A stretch of 6,330 nucleotides of DNA from Rhizobiaceae bacterium UBA1291 (GTDB lineage: Bacteria; Pseudomonadota; Alphaproteobacteria; Rhizobiales; Rhizobiaceae), in contig DBUL01000084.1 of the NCBI GenBank assembly GCA_002307905.1, forward strand, positions 13,661 through 19,990, given 5' to 3'. The position numbers and the translations under genes are program-made. The notes under the pieces are model-generated. The model ran no database searches, was not told the DNA's origin, and saw only the letters and a list, made by a program, of their open reading frames with translations. Below are positions 1 to 5,752 of the stretch, in pieces; the first letter of the stretch is position 1; the number at the start of each line of letters is the position of its first letter.

Positions 1-770
1 TCCGTTGACATGACCCGTGGCAGGCCGAGCAGTGAGAACGGCGGATCATCCGGATGACAGCAGAGGCGCAGACCGAGGTCCTGGGCGACTGGTGCCACTT
101 CCGCCAGGAAATCGATGAGATGAGCGCGAAGTTGGTCTTCCGAAATAGCCGCATACTCTGCGAGATGCGTTCGGACATCCTCAAGGGTGAAGTGTTCCGC
201 GGCGCCGGGCAGACCGAAGACGACATTGCGGGCGAGCGAGCGACATGCCTTCTCGTCCATTGCTGCGAAGCGACGGCTGGCCTCCCCGACCACCTCCGGC
301 GGATAATCCTCCACCGCGCCGGGCCGGGCAAGGATATGGATGTCGAAGGCGGCAAAATCATTGAGGTCGAACCGCATGCAGGTCGCACCGTTGGGCAGGC
401 GCCAGGCGAGGTCTGTGCGCGTCCAGTCCAGCACCGGCATGAAATTATAGCAGATCACTTCGATCCCGGCATCGCGGAGCACCTTGAGCGAGCTCTTGTA
501 ATGCGCAATGTGTTCGCGCCACGCCCCCTTCTGCTTTTTGATGTCCTCGGACACGGGCAGGCTTTCGACCACTTCCCACTTGAGACCCGATGGGCTGCCG
601 TTCTTCATTCGGCCGATCTCGGTCTGGCGCTGTTCCACCTCTTCGGGCGTCCATGCGGCGCCGGTCGGCACGTGATGCAGAGCGGAGACCACACCTTCCA
701 CCCCGGCCTGCATCATGTCATCGACGGAAACGAGATCCTTCGGCCCGAACCAACGCCAAGTCTGCCGCAT
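1..770 (-). CDS. uxuA: Mannonate dehydratase UxuA, N-terminal 256 codons (cut by window edge)
   Basis: UxuA dehydrates D-mannonate to 2-keto-3-deoxy-D-gluconate, a cytoplasmic step of glucuronate breakdown. Read on the minus strand, the protein opens with MRQTWRWFGPKD, the characteristic UxuA start. It continues with HHVPTGAAW (residues 32-40), a WEVVESLPVSEDIK block (65-78), YNFMPVLDWTRT (108-119) and CCHPDDPPFSLLGLPR (237-252). The CHPDDPP segment is a family hallmark, and its His is a likely metal ligand. The family is usually about 390-400 residues, so roughly the C-terminal third lies beyond base 1. The start at 770 is supported by a strong AGGAGGT seven bases upstream and by family alignment from memory. 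An ATG at 777-775 is out of frame. The gene is divergent from the regulator and probably shares its control region. No frameshift or stop is seen in the visible part. Identification is very secure. Confidence 0.96.
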   Translation of the reverse strand, partial: MRQTWRWFGPKDLVSVDDMMQAGVEGVVSALHHVPTGAAWTPEEVEQRQTEIGRMKNGSPSGLKWEVVESLPVSEDIKKQKGAWREHIAHYKSSLKVLRDAGIEVICYNFMPVLDWTRTDLAWRLPNGATCMRFDLNDFAAFDIHILARPGAVEDYPPEVVGEASRRFAAMDEKACRSLARNVVFGLPGAAEHFTLEDVRTHLAEYAAISEDQLRAHLIDFLAEVAPVAQDLGLRLCCHPDDPPFSLLGLPRVMST

Positions 771-777
771 ACACCAT

Positions 778-784
778 ACCTCCT
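778..784 (-). promoter_or_regulatory. Ribosome binding site of uxuA
   Basis: On the minus strand the sequence AGGAGGT lies 7 bases before the ATG at 770. It is a near-perfect Shine-Dalgarno match and fixes the uxuA start. It also argues against the out-of-frame ATG at 777-775, which directly abuts it. Confidence 0.85.
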
Positions 785-799
785 GAGCCTGAACGATAG

Positions 800-828
800 A
801 TCATACTGGATTCCTGTTTAGCAGTCAC
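800..828 (-). promoter_or_regulatory. Candidate sigma70-type promoter for uxuA
   Basis: On the minus strand, GTGACT (828-823) and TATGAT (805-800) are separated by 17 bases. They match TTGACA/TATAAT at 4 of 6 and 5 of 6 positions. Transcription would start near 793, leaving a leader of about 20 bases that contains the AGGAGGT. The -35 element overlaps one arm of the inverted repeat at 823-842, so a repressor bound there would block it. This is pattern matching only. Confidence 0.45.
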
Positions 829-838
829 TCATCCTGTT
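812..838. repeat. 7-base direct repeat with 20-base period in the divergent control region
   Basis: TCCTGTT occurs at 812-818 and again at 832-838, start to start 20 bases, or about two helical turns. Both copies would lie on the same face of the DNA, which could suit a dimeric regulator. The stretch 814-824 (CTGTTTAGCAG) is also nearly self-complementary. The repeat is visible, but its role is unproven and a 7-base match can arise by chance. Confidence 0.35.
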
Positions 839-842
839 GACT
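823..842. promoter_or_regulatory. Possible operator: AGTCA-N10-TGACT inverted repeat
   Basis: AGTCA (823-827) and its exact complement TGACT (838-842) form a 20-base inverted repeat between the two divergent genes. The left arm falls in the candidate -35 of uxuA and the right arm in the candidate -35 of the regulator gene, so one bound dimer could control both directions. FadR-type GntR proteins usually bind short palindromes with a compact core of the TnGTnnnACnA type. This repeat does not fit that form well, so it is only one candidate. ACTGTATAGT on the minus strand (868-859), overlapping the plus-strand -10, is an alternative. Confidence 0.3.
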
Positions 843-866
843 AGTATGGAAGTTGCAGACTATACA
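837..866 (+). promoter_or_regulatory. Candidate sigma70-type promoter for the regulator-led operon
   Basis: TTGACT (837-842) and TATACA (861-866) are separated by 18 bases. Each matches the sigma70 consensus at 5 or 4 of 6 positions. The predicted start near 872-874 leaves a leader of only about 13 bases, with the ribosome site at its very 5' end, which is tight. A weaker alternative, TTAGCA (818-823) with TAGTAT (842-847), would give a longer leader. The promoter would drive the regulator, the AGE enzyme and possibly the transporter genes. Confidence 0.4.
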
Positions 867-871
867 GTTTG

Positions 872-878
872 AAGGGAG
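872..878 (+). promoter_or_regulatory. Ribosome binding site deciding the regulator start
   Basis: AAGGGAG lies 7 bases before ATG 886. An in-frame TTG at 853 would add 11 residues (MQTIQFEGRDL). It has no comparable ribosome site and lies upstream of or within the candidate promoter, so ATG 886 is preferred. Confidence 0.65.
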
Positions 879-885
879 AGATTTG

Positions 886-1587
886 ATGGCACTTGTCCGC
901 GCAGAACCAATCGCACTCGAGCAAAGCTCGGCCGTCGGGCCACAGCTTTACCGCCTGTTGCGCGACCGGATCGTCAGGGGGGACCTTGCTCCCGGCGTGC
1001 GAGTTTCGGAATCTGAAATTGCCGCCAGCTACAAGGTCAGCCGCCAGCCGGTGCGGGAGGCCTTCATCAAGCTCGCCGAAGAATCGCTTGTCGAAGTGCG
1101 GCCGCAACGTGGCACTTATGTGCGCCGTATTTCGGTACCCGCCGTGATGACCGCCCGTTTCGTTCGCGAGGCGGTCGAGGCCGACATCGTTAGGGCGGCG
1201 GCGCGCGCGATCACTCCGAAGATATTGGCGTCCCTCGAGGCCAATCTTACGGCGCAACGCGCGGTGGTCGACAGCGATGACCCAAGCCGATTCATGGAGC
1301 TGGATGAAGCCTTCCATCGGCTTTTGGCCGAGGCCGCGGGCCAGGCGGCCATCTGGGACATCCTGGAGGATCTGAAGACGCAGATGGACCGGGTGCGCCA
1401 CATCAGTACCCGCCAGTTTCCGCGGGAGCGCCTGATCGCTCAGCATGCCGCCGTCGTTGCGGCCTTGCGCGCCGGCGATGCCGAGGCTGCCGAGACGCAA
1501 ATGCGGGCTCATCTGAAGGGGGTCCTGACCGACCTGCCGGCCATTGCCGAAGCCATGCCCGAATTCTTCGACGAAGCGGGAGGCTGA
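886..1587 (+). CDS. GntR-family transcriptional regulator, FadR subfamily (FCD domain)
   Basis: This is a 233-residue cytoplasmic DNA-binding regulator. An N-terminal winged helix-turn-helix covers about residues 15-80: LYRLLRDRIVRGDLAPG, then SESEIAASYKVSRQPVREA and the wing RPQRGTYV. An all-helical FCD effector domain covers about 85-225. Residues D140, H144, H187 and H209 match the Asp/His set that binds a metal in FCD proteins, so the ligand is probably a carboxylate-bearing sugar acid. Length is typical of the subfamily. The gene is divergent from uxuA, and its stop is 2 bases before the AGE-family gene, so the two are almost certainly co-transcribed. By analogy with UxuR/ExuR of enterobacteria it probably represses uronate genes until an intermediate such as fructuronate binds. 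That role is inferred from context, and similarity alone does not name the effector. I assign no gene symbol. Confidence 0.92.
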   Translation: MALVRAEPIALEQSSAVGPQLYRLLRDRIVRGDLAPGVRVSESEIAASYKVSRQPVREAFIKLAEESLVEVRPQRGTYVRRISVPAVMTARFVREAVEADIVRAAARAITPKILASLEANLTAQRAVVDSDDPSRFMELDEAFHRLLAEAAGQAAIWDILEDLKTQMDRVRHISTRQFPRERLIAQHAAVVAALRAGDAEAAETQMRAHLKGVLTDLPAIAEAMPEFFDEAGG

Positions 1588-1589
1588 CG

Positions 1590-2825
1590 ATGGCGATAGC
1601 CAAGAGAGCACAGCCGATTGCGAGGGGCGAGCAAGACGACCGAACGGCGCAGGAATGGGCTGCATGGTTCCATGGCGCGCTCATGCCCTGGTGGCTGGAG
1701 CAAGCGCGCGACTCTGTTCACGGCGGCTTTTTCGATGCTTTGACCGAAGACGGAGTTCCGCTGAATGATGATCCCAAGACGACGCTGGCTCAGGCCCGGC
1801 TGCTCTTTACATTGTCGCATCTCTATCTCCAGAAACGGGACGATCGCCTCCTTGATGGCGCCCGCGCGGCCCATCGGTTTCTGACGAATTTTCTTCGTGA
1901 TGCGGAAGACGGCGGCTATGCCCGCGCGGTCGATCGCTCCGGGGCGCCGACCGGCCTTGCCACCGACCAGATCAAGCGCAGCTACGACCAGTCTTTCGTC
2001 TTGCTGGCTCTTTCGACCTATCAGCGGATGGAGCCGAGCGACGCCTTGGCGAAGCAGTTGCAGGAATGCTGGTCGTTCATCGAGGACCGGCTGACCGATC
2101 CGCAAACGGGCGCGCTGCTTGAAGACGACACCGTCCATGGCGCGGGCACTGCCCGCGAACTACGCGCCCAGAACCCGCATATGCACATGTTCGAGGCGCT
2201 GTTGCAGGCTTATGAGATGACAGGCGAAGCGATCTGGATGCAGCGCGCTGAGGACATGCTGGCCGTCGTCAGGCGCCACTTCATCGATCCCGACCACGGC
2301 ACGATCATCGAATTCCGCGCTGCAAACTTCAGCAACGCAGAGGGACGCGACGGATCCTTGCGTGAGATCGGCCACCAGTGCGAATGGGCCTGGTTGCTTC
2401 ATCGTTATGTCCGCCTCGGTGGCAGAGCCGAGATGCTCGCACTTGCTGACCGCATGATGGGTTTCGCCGAGCGCTTCGGCTTTCAGGGTGAAGGCCTGAT
2501 GAAGGGTGCCGCCTTTGACGCAGTCCATGCAGATGGCCGCGTCATGACGGACACGATGCTGCTCTGGCCCCAGACCGAGGCCGGCAAGGCCTATGTGGCC
2601 CAATTCGAACGCTCTGGCCGAACGGCCGATGCGGTCCGCGCGCACGACTTCATGCGTGTCGTTTTCCAGCACTACTTCGCCGGACGCAGAGCGTGGCGGA
2701 ACCGTGTCGACGCTCAAGGGCAAACACTACAGCCATATGCCCTTAGCCGGCTACTTTATCATGTCGCCATGTTCGTCACGGAAGGCGAAAGGGTCGGGCT
2801 TTGGGCCGACCAACCGACTGGCTGA
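1590..2825 (+). CDS. AGE-family (N-acylglucosamine 2-epimerase-like) sugar epimerase/isomerase
   Basis: This 411-residue cytoplasmic protein has the normal length of the AGE superfamily, which folds as an (alpha/alpha)6 barrel. Family motifs in order are HGGFFDAL (44-51), KTTLAQARLLFTLSHLY (63-79), RSYDQSFVLLAL (130-141), QNPHMHMFEALLQAYEMTG (194-212), GHQCEWAWLLHRY (261-273) and LWPQTEAGKAY (325-335), with a late His in LLYHVAMF (H391). H262 and H391 sit where the paired catalytic histidines of AGE epimerases and mannose isomerases are expected, and H197/H199 and E265 are also conserved-looking. Members interconvert aldoses at C2 or isomerise aldose to ketose: N-acylglucosamine/N-acylmannosamine, mannose/fructose, cellobiose. 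The substrate cannot be read from sequence. Its place between a uronate regulator and a TRAP transporter suggests a uronic acid such as mannuronate, or a uronate-containing sugar. The start ATG has GGGAGG just upstream, and translation is likely coupled to the regulator, whose stop is 2 bases away. Confidence 0.88.
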   Translation: MAIAKRAQPIARGEQDDRTAQEWAAWFHGALMPWWLEQARDSVHGGFFDALTEDGVPLNDDPKTTLAQARLLFTLSHLYLQKRDDRLLDGARAAHRFLTNFLRDAEDGGYARAVDRSGAPTGLATDQIKRSYDQSFVLLALSTYQRMEPSDALAKQLQECWSFIEDRLTDPQTGALLEDDTVHGAGTARELRAQNPHMHMFEALLQAYEMTGEAIWMQRAEDMLAVVRRHFIDPDHGTIIEFRAANFSNAEGRDGSLREIGHQCEWAWLLHRYVRLGGRAEMLALADRMMGFAERFGFQGEGLMKGAAFDAVHADGRVMTDTMLLWPQTEAGKAYVAQFERSGRTADAVRAHDFMRVVFQHYFAGRRAWRNRVDAQGQTLQPYALSRLLYHVAMFVTEGERVGLWADQPTG

Positions 2826-2867
2826 CGCCAGACATCCGATTTTCATCAAGTAACGGAGGAGAAGACT

Positions 2868-3848
2868 ATGATGAATTCCCTGAAATCCCTGGGCCTCGCG
2901 GCCGCATTCATCGCCGGCCTTGCCAGCACCGCCCATGCGGAAATCGCCTTGAACCTGTCCACCTCGCAGAACCCGCAGGATCCGCTCGTCATCGCCATGG
3001 AGGGCGCGAAGGAGAAGATCGAGGAACGCAGCAAGGGCGCGATCAAGATCACCATCTTCCCGAGTTCGCAACTTGGCTCCGACAATGATGTCCTCGAGCA
3101 GATCCGCAACGGCGCCAACATCGCCGTGCTGGTGGATGCCGGCCGGCTCGCTCCGTTCCAAAAGGAGCTGGGCATCCTCTCGGCGCCCTACCTCGTTGAC
3201 GATTACAGCAAGTATTCCGCCATCACGTCCTCGCCCGTCTATGCCGAATGGGTCGAGAAGCTTGCCCAATCTTCGGGTATCCGCCTCCTGAACTACAACT
3301 GGTTCCAGGGCACTCGCCAGATGTTCTCCAAGAACCCGGTCAAGGGTCCGGCCGATCTCTCCGGCGTGCGCGTGCGCACAATCGACGCGCCCGGCTGGAT
3401 CGCCACCGTCAACGCCATGGGCGCGACCGCCGTACCAATGCCGTGGTCGGAGGTCTATTCCGCGCTCCAGCTCGGCGCGATCGACGGTGCGGAGGCGCAG
3501 CTGACCGGCGCCTACGGCATCAAGATGCATGAGGTGGTCAAGAACGTCGCCCTGACAAATCACGTGCAACTCTATACCGGCCTTGCCACATCCGAGCAGT
3601 GGTTCCAATCGCTCCCGGAGGAGATGCGCAAGATCATCGTCGAGGAGCTTGCCGCCGCTGGTGACGAAGCGACCCGGATGACGGTCGAGAAGCTGGACAG
3701 CGTTCGCAAGGAGATGGAGGCCGCCGGCGTGACCTTCACCGAAGTCAATCTCGATGATTTCAGGACCCGCGTGCCTGGCGTCTACACCGAACTCGGCCTG
3801 GAAGAGCCGCGCAAGGCGCTGGAGCCGTTCATCGCCGCTGCCCAGTAA
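2868..3848 (+). CDS. dctP: TRAP transporter solute-binding protein, DctP family (probable uronate binding)
   Basis: This 326-residue periplasmic binding protein captures an organic acid for the membrane subunits encoded next. A classical signal peptide covers residues 1-24 (MMNSLKSLG, then a hydrophobic stretch, then AHA before E25). The mature part has the DctP pattern: FPSSQLGSDNDVLEQIRNG (64-82), NYNWFQGTRQMFSKNPVKGP (142-161), LSGVRVRTIDAP (164-175), MPWSEVYSALQLGAIDGAEA (191-210). R170 is the likely carboxylate-clamping arginine of TRAP binding proteins. R150 lies 20 residues earlier, the same spacing as the two substrate arginines of SiaP. Where SiaP has DGQEN, this protein has DGAEA, so the pocket differs. 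Starts at 2868 and 2871 are both possible after GGAGGAG (2855-2861). The 42-base gap from the AGE gene holds no clear promoter or terminator. Uronate specificity is inferred from uxaC and uxuA alongside. Confidence 0.93.
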   Translation: MMNSLKSLGLAAAFIAGLASTAHAEIALNLSTSQNPQDPLVIAMEGAKEKIEERSKGAIKITIFPSSQLGSDNDVLEQIRNGANIAVLVDAGRLAPFQKELGILSAPYLVDDYSKYSAITSSPVYAEWVEKLAQSSGIRLLNYNWFQGTRQMFSKNPVKGPADLSGVRVRTIDAPGWIATVNAMGATAVPMPWSEVYSALQLGAIDGAEAQLTGAYGIKMHEVVKNVALTNHVQLYTGLATSEQWFQSLPEEMRKIIVEELAAAGDEATRMTVEKLDSVRKEMEAAGVTFTEVNLDDFRTRVPGVYTELGLEEPRKALEPFIAAAQ

Positions 3849-3876
3849 GCACAGGCCCTGACGAGGCGAACAAAAA

Positions 3877-3906
3877 GGCCAATGACGCAAGCCCGCGTCA
3901 TTGGCC
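3877..3906 (+). promoter_or_regulatory. Perfect 12-bp intercistronic hairpin after the binding-protein gene
   Basis: GGCCAATGACGC (3877-3888) and GCGTCATTGGCC (3895-3906) pair perfectly around the loop AAGCCC. No U-run follows on the plus strand. Instead the ribosome site of the next gene (GGAGGGG, 3909-3915) starts 2 bases after the stem. Such hairpins often protect the upstream message from 3' decay or partly attenuate, giving more binding protein than membrane subunits. The stem is so close to the ribosome site that it could also affect translation of the downstream gene. On the minus strand the stem is followed by TTTTTG, the form of an intrinsic terminator for antisense transcripts. Confidence 0.85.
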
Positions 3907-3919
3907 CTGGAGGGGACAT

Positions 3920-4411
3920 ATGTGGAAATTCTTTGATCGCGCCGAGGAGATCCTGGCGCTCGTCTTTCTGGCAGGCACGGTGATCAGCGTATTGGCCGGC
4001 GCCATCGGACGCTCGATCGGCTCGCCGTTTCCACAAGGCCCAGAGATAGCCCAACTGCTGCTGATCTGGACCTGCATGCTAGGGGCGGATCTCACCATCA
4101 AGCGCGGCGAACACATTCGCGTGTCCGCGTTGCCGGATGCGCTTTCGCCTCGCTATCGGATCGTCCTGAACTGGGTCTGCCTCATCTGCATCGTCCCTTT
4201 TCTCGGTTATATCGTCTTTCTCGGCACGCAACTCGCCCTGTCCAACTGGGCTCGCGAACTCGGAGCGTCTGGCTTGAGCTATGGCATGGTCACTCTGGCC
4301 CTGCCGGTCGGCGCGGCGCTGATGATCATTTCCGTCTTGCGCCGGGTCTTCGCCCATGGCGTGCTCTTTGCGCTTGAACCCGAAGTCGCAGAGCAGGAGT
4401 ATCCCTTGTGA
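3920..4411 (+). CDS. dctQ: TRAP transporter small membrane subunit, DctQ family
   Basis: This 163-residue inner-membrane protein pairs with the large subunit to import substrate delivered by the binding protein, using an ion gradient. Four hydrophobic segments are visible at about residues 10-32, 42-58, 83-104 and 121-141, the standard DctQ topology. The motif LGADLTIKRGEHIRVSALPD (54-73) matches the conserved G-x-H-I-R-V region after the second segment. Length is typical. GGAGGGG lies just before the ATG, directly after the 12-bp hairpin. The stop codon overlaps the start of the next gene in the four bases GTGA, so translation is probably coupled. DctQ proteins are poorly conserved, so the family call rests on topology, this motif and position between dctP and dctM. 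Confidence 0.92.
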   Translation: MWKFFDRAEEILALVFLAGTVISVLAGAIGRSIGSPFPQGPEIAQLLLIWTCMLGADLTIKRGEHIRVSALPDALSPRYRIVLNWVCLICIVPFLGYIVFLGTQLALSNWARELGASGLSYGMVTLALPVGAALMIISVLRRVFAHGVLFALEPEVAEQEYPL

Positions 4412-5697
4412 TTTCCGCCCTTATCCTGATCCTGGCGTTGGGCTTCATCGTCATCGGCATGCCGGTCGCTTTCGCTATTGGCATTGCCAGTATGACGTAT
4501 TTCCTTCTGCCCACGACCTTTCTGCCGGACAGTATCGCCGTGCAGCGCATCGTTGCCTCCAGCCAGTCCTTTCCGTTGCTCGCCGTCCCGCTGTTCATTC
4601 TCGTCGGGCATCTGATGAACGGTACCGGCATCACGCCGCGACTGACCAGTCTCGCGACCACGCTGGCCGGCTGGATGCGCGGCGGGCTTGGCCAGACGAG
4701 CCTTGTGCTGAGCGCGCTGATGGGCGGCATTTCCGGCTCCGCCGTTGCAGATGCGGCCATGCAGTCGCGCGTTCTCGGCGAACCGATGATCAAGAACGGC
4801 TATTCCCGCGGCTTCACGGGGGCACTGCTATCGATCGGCGGGCTGATCACCGCGACCCTCCCGCCCAGCCTCGGACTCATTCTCTATGGTTTCCTAGGCG
4901 AAGTTTCGATCGGCCGACTGTTCATCGCCGGTGTCGTGCCCGGCGTGCTCTTGACGATCGCGCTGATGTTCGCCACCAGCTGGGTGGCGCGCAAGCGTGA
5001 CTACAAGCCGATAAACGACAGGCTGCCGACCTTCCGTGAGGTGGTCGCGGGATTCCGCATCAGCTTCTGGGCGATTCTTTTCCCCGTCTGGCTGCTGGTC
5101 GGCATTCGTTTCGGCCTGTTCACGCCGTCAGAAGCCGGCGCCTTCGCCGTTGCCTACACGCTGTTTATCGGGTTCTTCATCTATCGAGAATTGACACTCG
5201 CAAAGCTGGTGGATGCGCTGATGGCCAGCGTGCGCGACATCGGCATGATCATGATCATCATTCTGCTGTCAGGCGCCTTCGGCTATGTGATCACCTTCGA
5301 ACGGGTGCCGCAAACCATCGCCGAGGTAACGCTCGGCCTGTTCTCCAGCCAGACCATGCTGCTCTTCGTCATCGCCATCTTCCTGCTGGTCTTCGGCATG
5401 CTGGTCGAGGCAACCGTCATCGTCATGCTTTTGACGCCGATACTCGTGCCCGTCATCACCGCCGCCGGCGTCGACCCCGTGCATTTCGGCCTTGTGATGA
5501 TGACGCTCGTCACTTTCGGCGGAATGACGCCGCCGGTTGGCGTGTCTATGTTCACCGTCTGCGGCATCCTGAACTGTTCCTACAAGGAATATACGGTCGA
5601 GATGGTACCGCTGGTCGTTGCGGTGTTCGCGGTCGTCGTGGCGATGATCCTCTTCCCCGAGATCGTGTTGTTCCTGCCGAACTACTTGATGGGCTGA
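4408..5697 (+). CDS. dctM: TRAP transporter large membrane subunit, DctM family
   Basis: This 429-residue integral membrane protein forms the transport channel of the TRAP system. Hydrophobic segments run through nearly the whole protein, consistent with the usual dozen or so helices. Family blocks include FPLLAVPLFILVGHLMN (55-71), GGLGQTSLVLSALMGGISGS (92-111), ATLPPSLGLILYG (149-161), LFTPSEAGAFAVAY (237-250) and FGGMTPPVGVSMFTVCGIL (370-388). The two helix-breaking regions TLPPS and GMTPPVG are typical of DctM substrate and ion sites. The start is GTG at 4408, overlapping the upstream stop in GTGA, with AGGAG at 4395-4399. Length is normal and no frame disruption is seen. Substrate choice comes mainly from the binding protein, so uronate import is inferred from the surrounding genes. 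Confidence 0.96.
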   Translation: MISALILILALGFIVIGMPVAFAIGIASMTYFLLPTTFLPDSIAVQRIVASSQSFPLLAVPLFILVGHLMNGTGITPRLTSLATTLAGWMRGGLGQTSLVLSALMGGISGSAVADAAMQSRVLGEPMIKNGYSRGFTGALLSIGGLITATLPPSLGLILYGFLGEVSIGRLFIAGVVPGVLLTIALMFATSWVARKRDYKPINDRLPTFREVVAGFRISFWAILFPVWLLVGIRFGLFTPSEAGAFAVAYTLFIGFFIYRELTLAKLVDALMASVRDIGMIMIIILLSGAFGYVITFERVPQTIAEVTLGLFSSQTMLLFVIAIFLLVFGMLVEATVIVMLLTPILVPVITAAGVDPVHFGLVMMTLVTFGGMTPPVGVSMFTVCGILNCSYKEYTVEMVPLVVAVFAVVVAMILFPEIVLFLPNYLMG

Positions 5698-5704
5698 AGC
5701 CATC

Positions 5705-5728
5705 GAGGGGCGCCTGCGGCCGCCCCTC
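5705..5728 (+). terminator. 8-bp GC-rich hairpin between dctM and uxaC (possible attenuator)
   Basis: GAGGGGCG (5705-5712) pairs perfectly with CGCCCCTC (5721-5728) around an 8-base loop, inside which CC/GG could pair further with one bulge. It begins 7 bases after the dctM stop. Only AAGATTT follows, with no real U-run, so it is not a convincing intrinsic terminator. It more likely acts as a partial stop or 3' stabiliser, with read-through into uxaC. Confidence 0.55.
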
Positions 5729-5752
5729 AAGATTTCCACAGTGAGTGACGCC

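Noticed and set aside
54..821. 255-codon plus-strand open frame opposite uxuA
   Set aside because: The minus strand encodes unmistakable UxuA with a strong ribosome site. The plus-strand protein shows no recognisable motif and runs across the control region.
853..885. TTG start at 853 for the GntR regulator
   Set aside because: It has no good ribosome site and overlaps the candidate promoter. ATG 886 follows AAGGGAG at proper spacing and gives a typical family N-terminus.
841..1665. Long minus-strand open frames opposite the regulator and AGE genes (841-1665, 1509-2138, 2160-2723)
   Set aside because: They lie opposite well-supported genes, lack motifs and ribosome sites, and are expected in GC-rich coding DNA.
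2751..3890. 379-codon minus-strand open frame covering the whole binding-protein gene
   Set aside because: It is a mirror of dctP in GC-rich DNA, with a low-complexity H/R/G/D-rich protein and no ribosome site or family motif. dctP itself has a signal peptide and clear motifs.
3841..3919. Intrinsic plus-strand terminator ending the operon after dctP
   Set aside because: The hairpin is strong, but no U-run follows and dctQ begins at once with a good ribosome site, so full termination is unlikely.
5245..5262. ATGATC-like tandem repetition within dctM
   Set aside because: It encodes a Met/Ile-rich membrane helix (MIMIII), so codon use explains the repeat.
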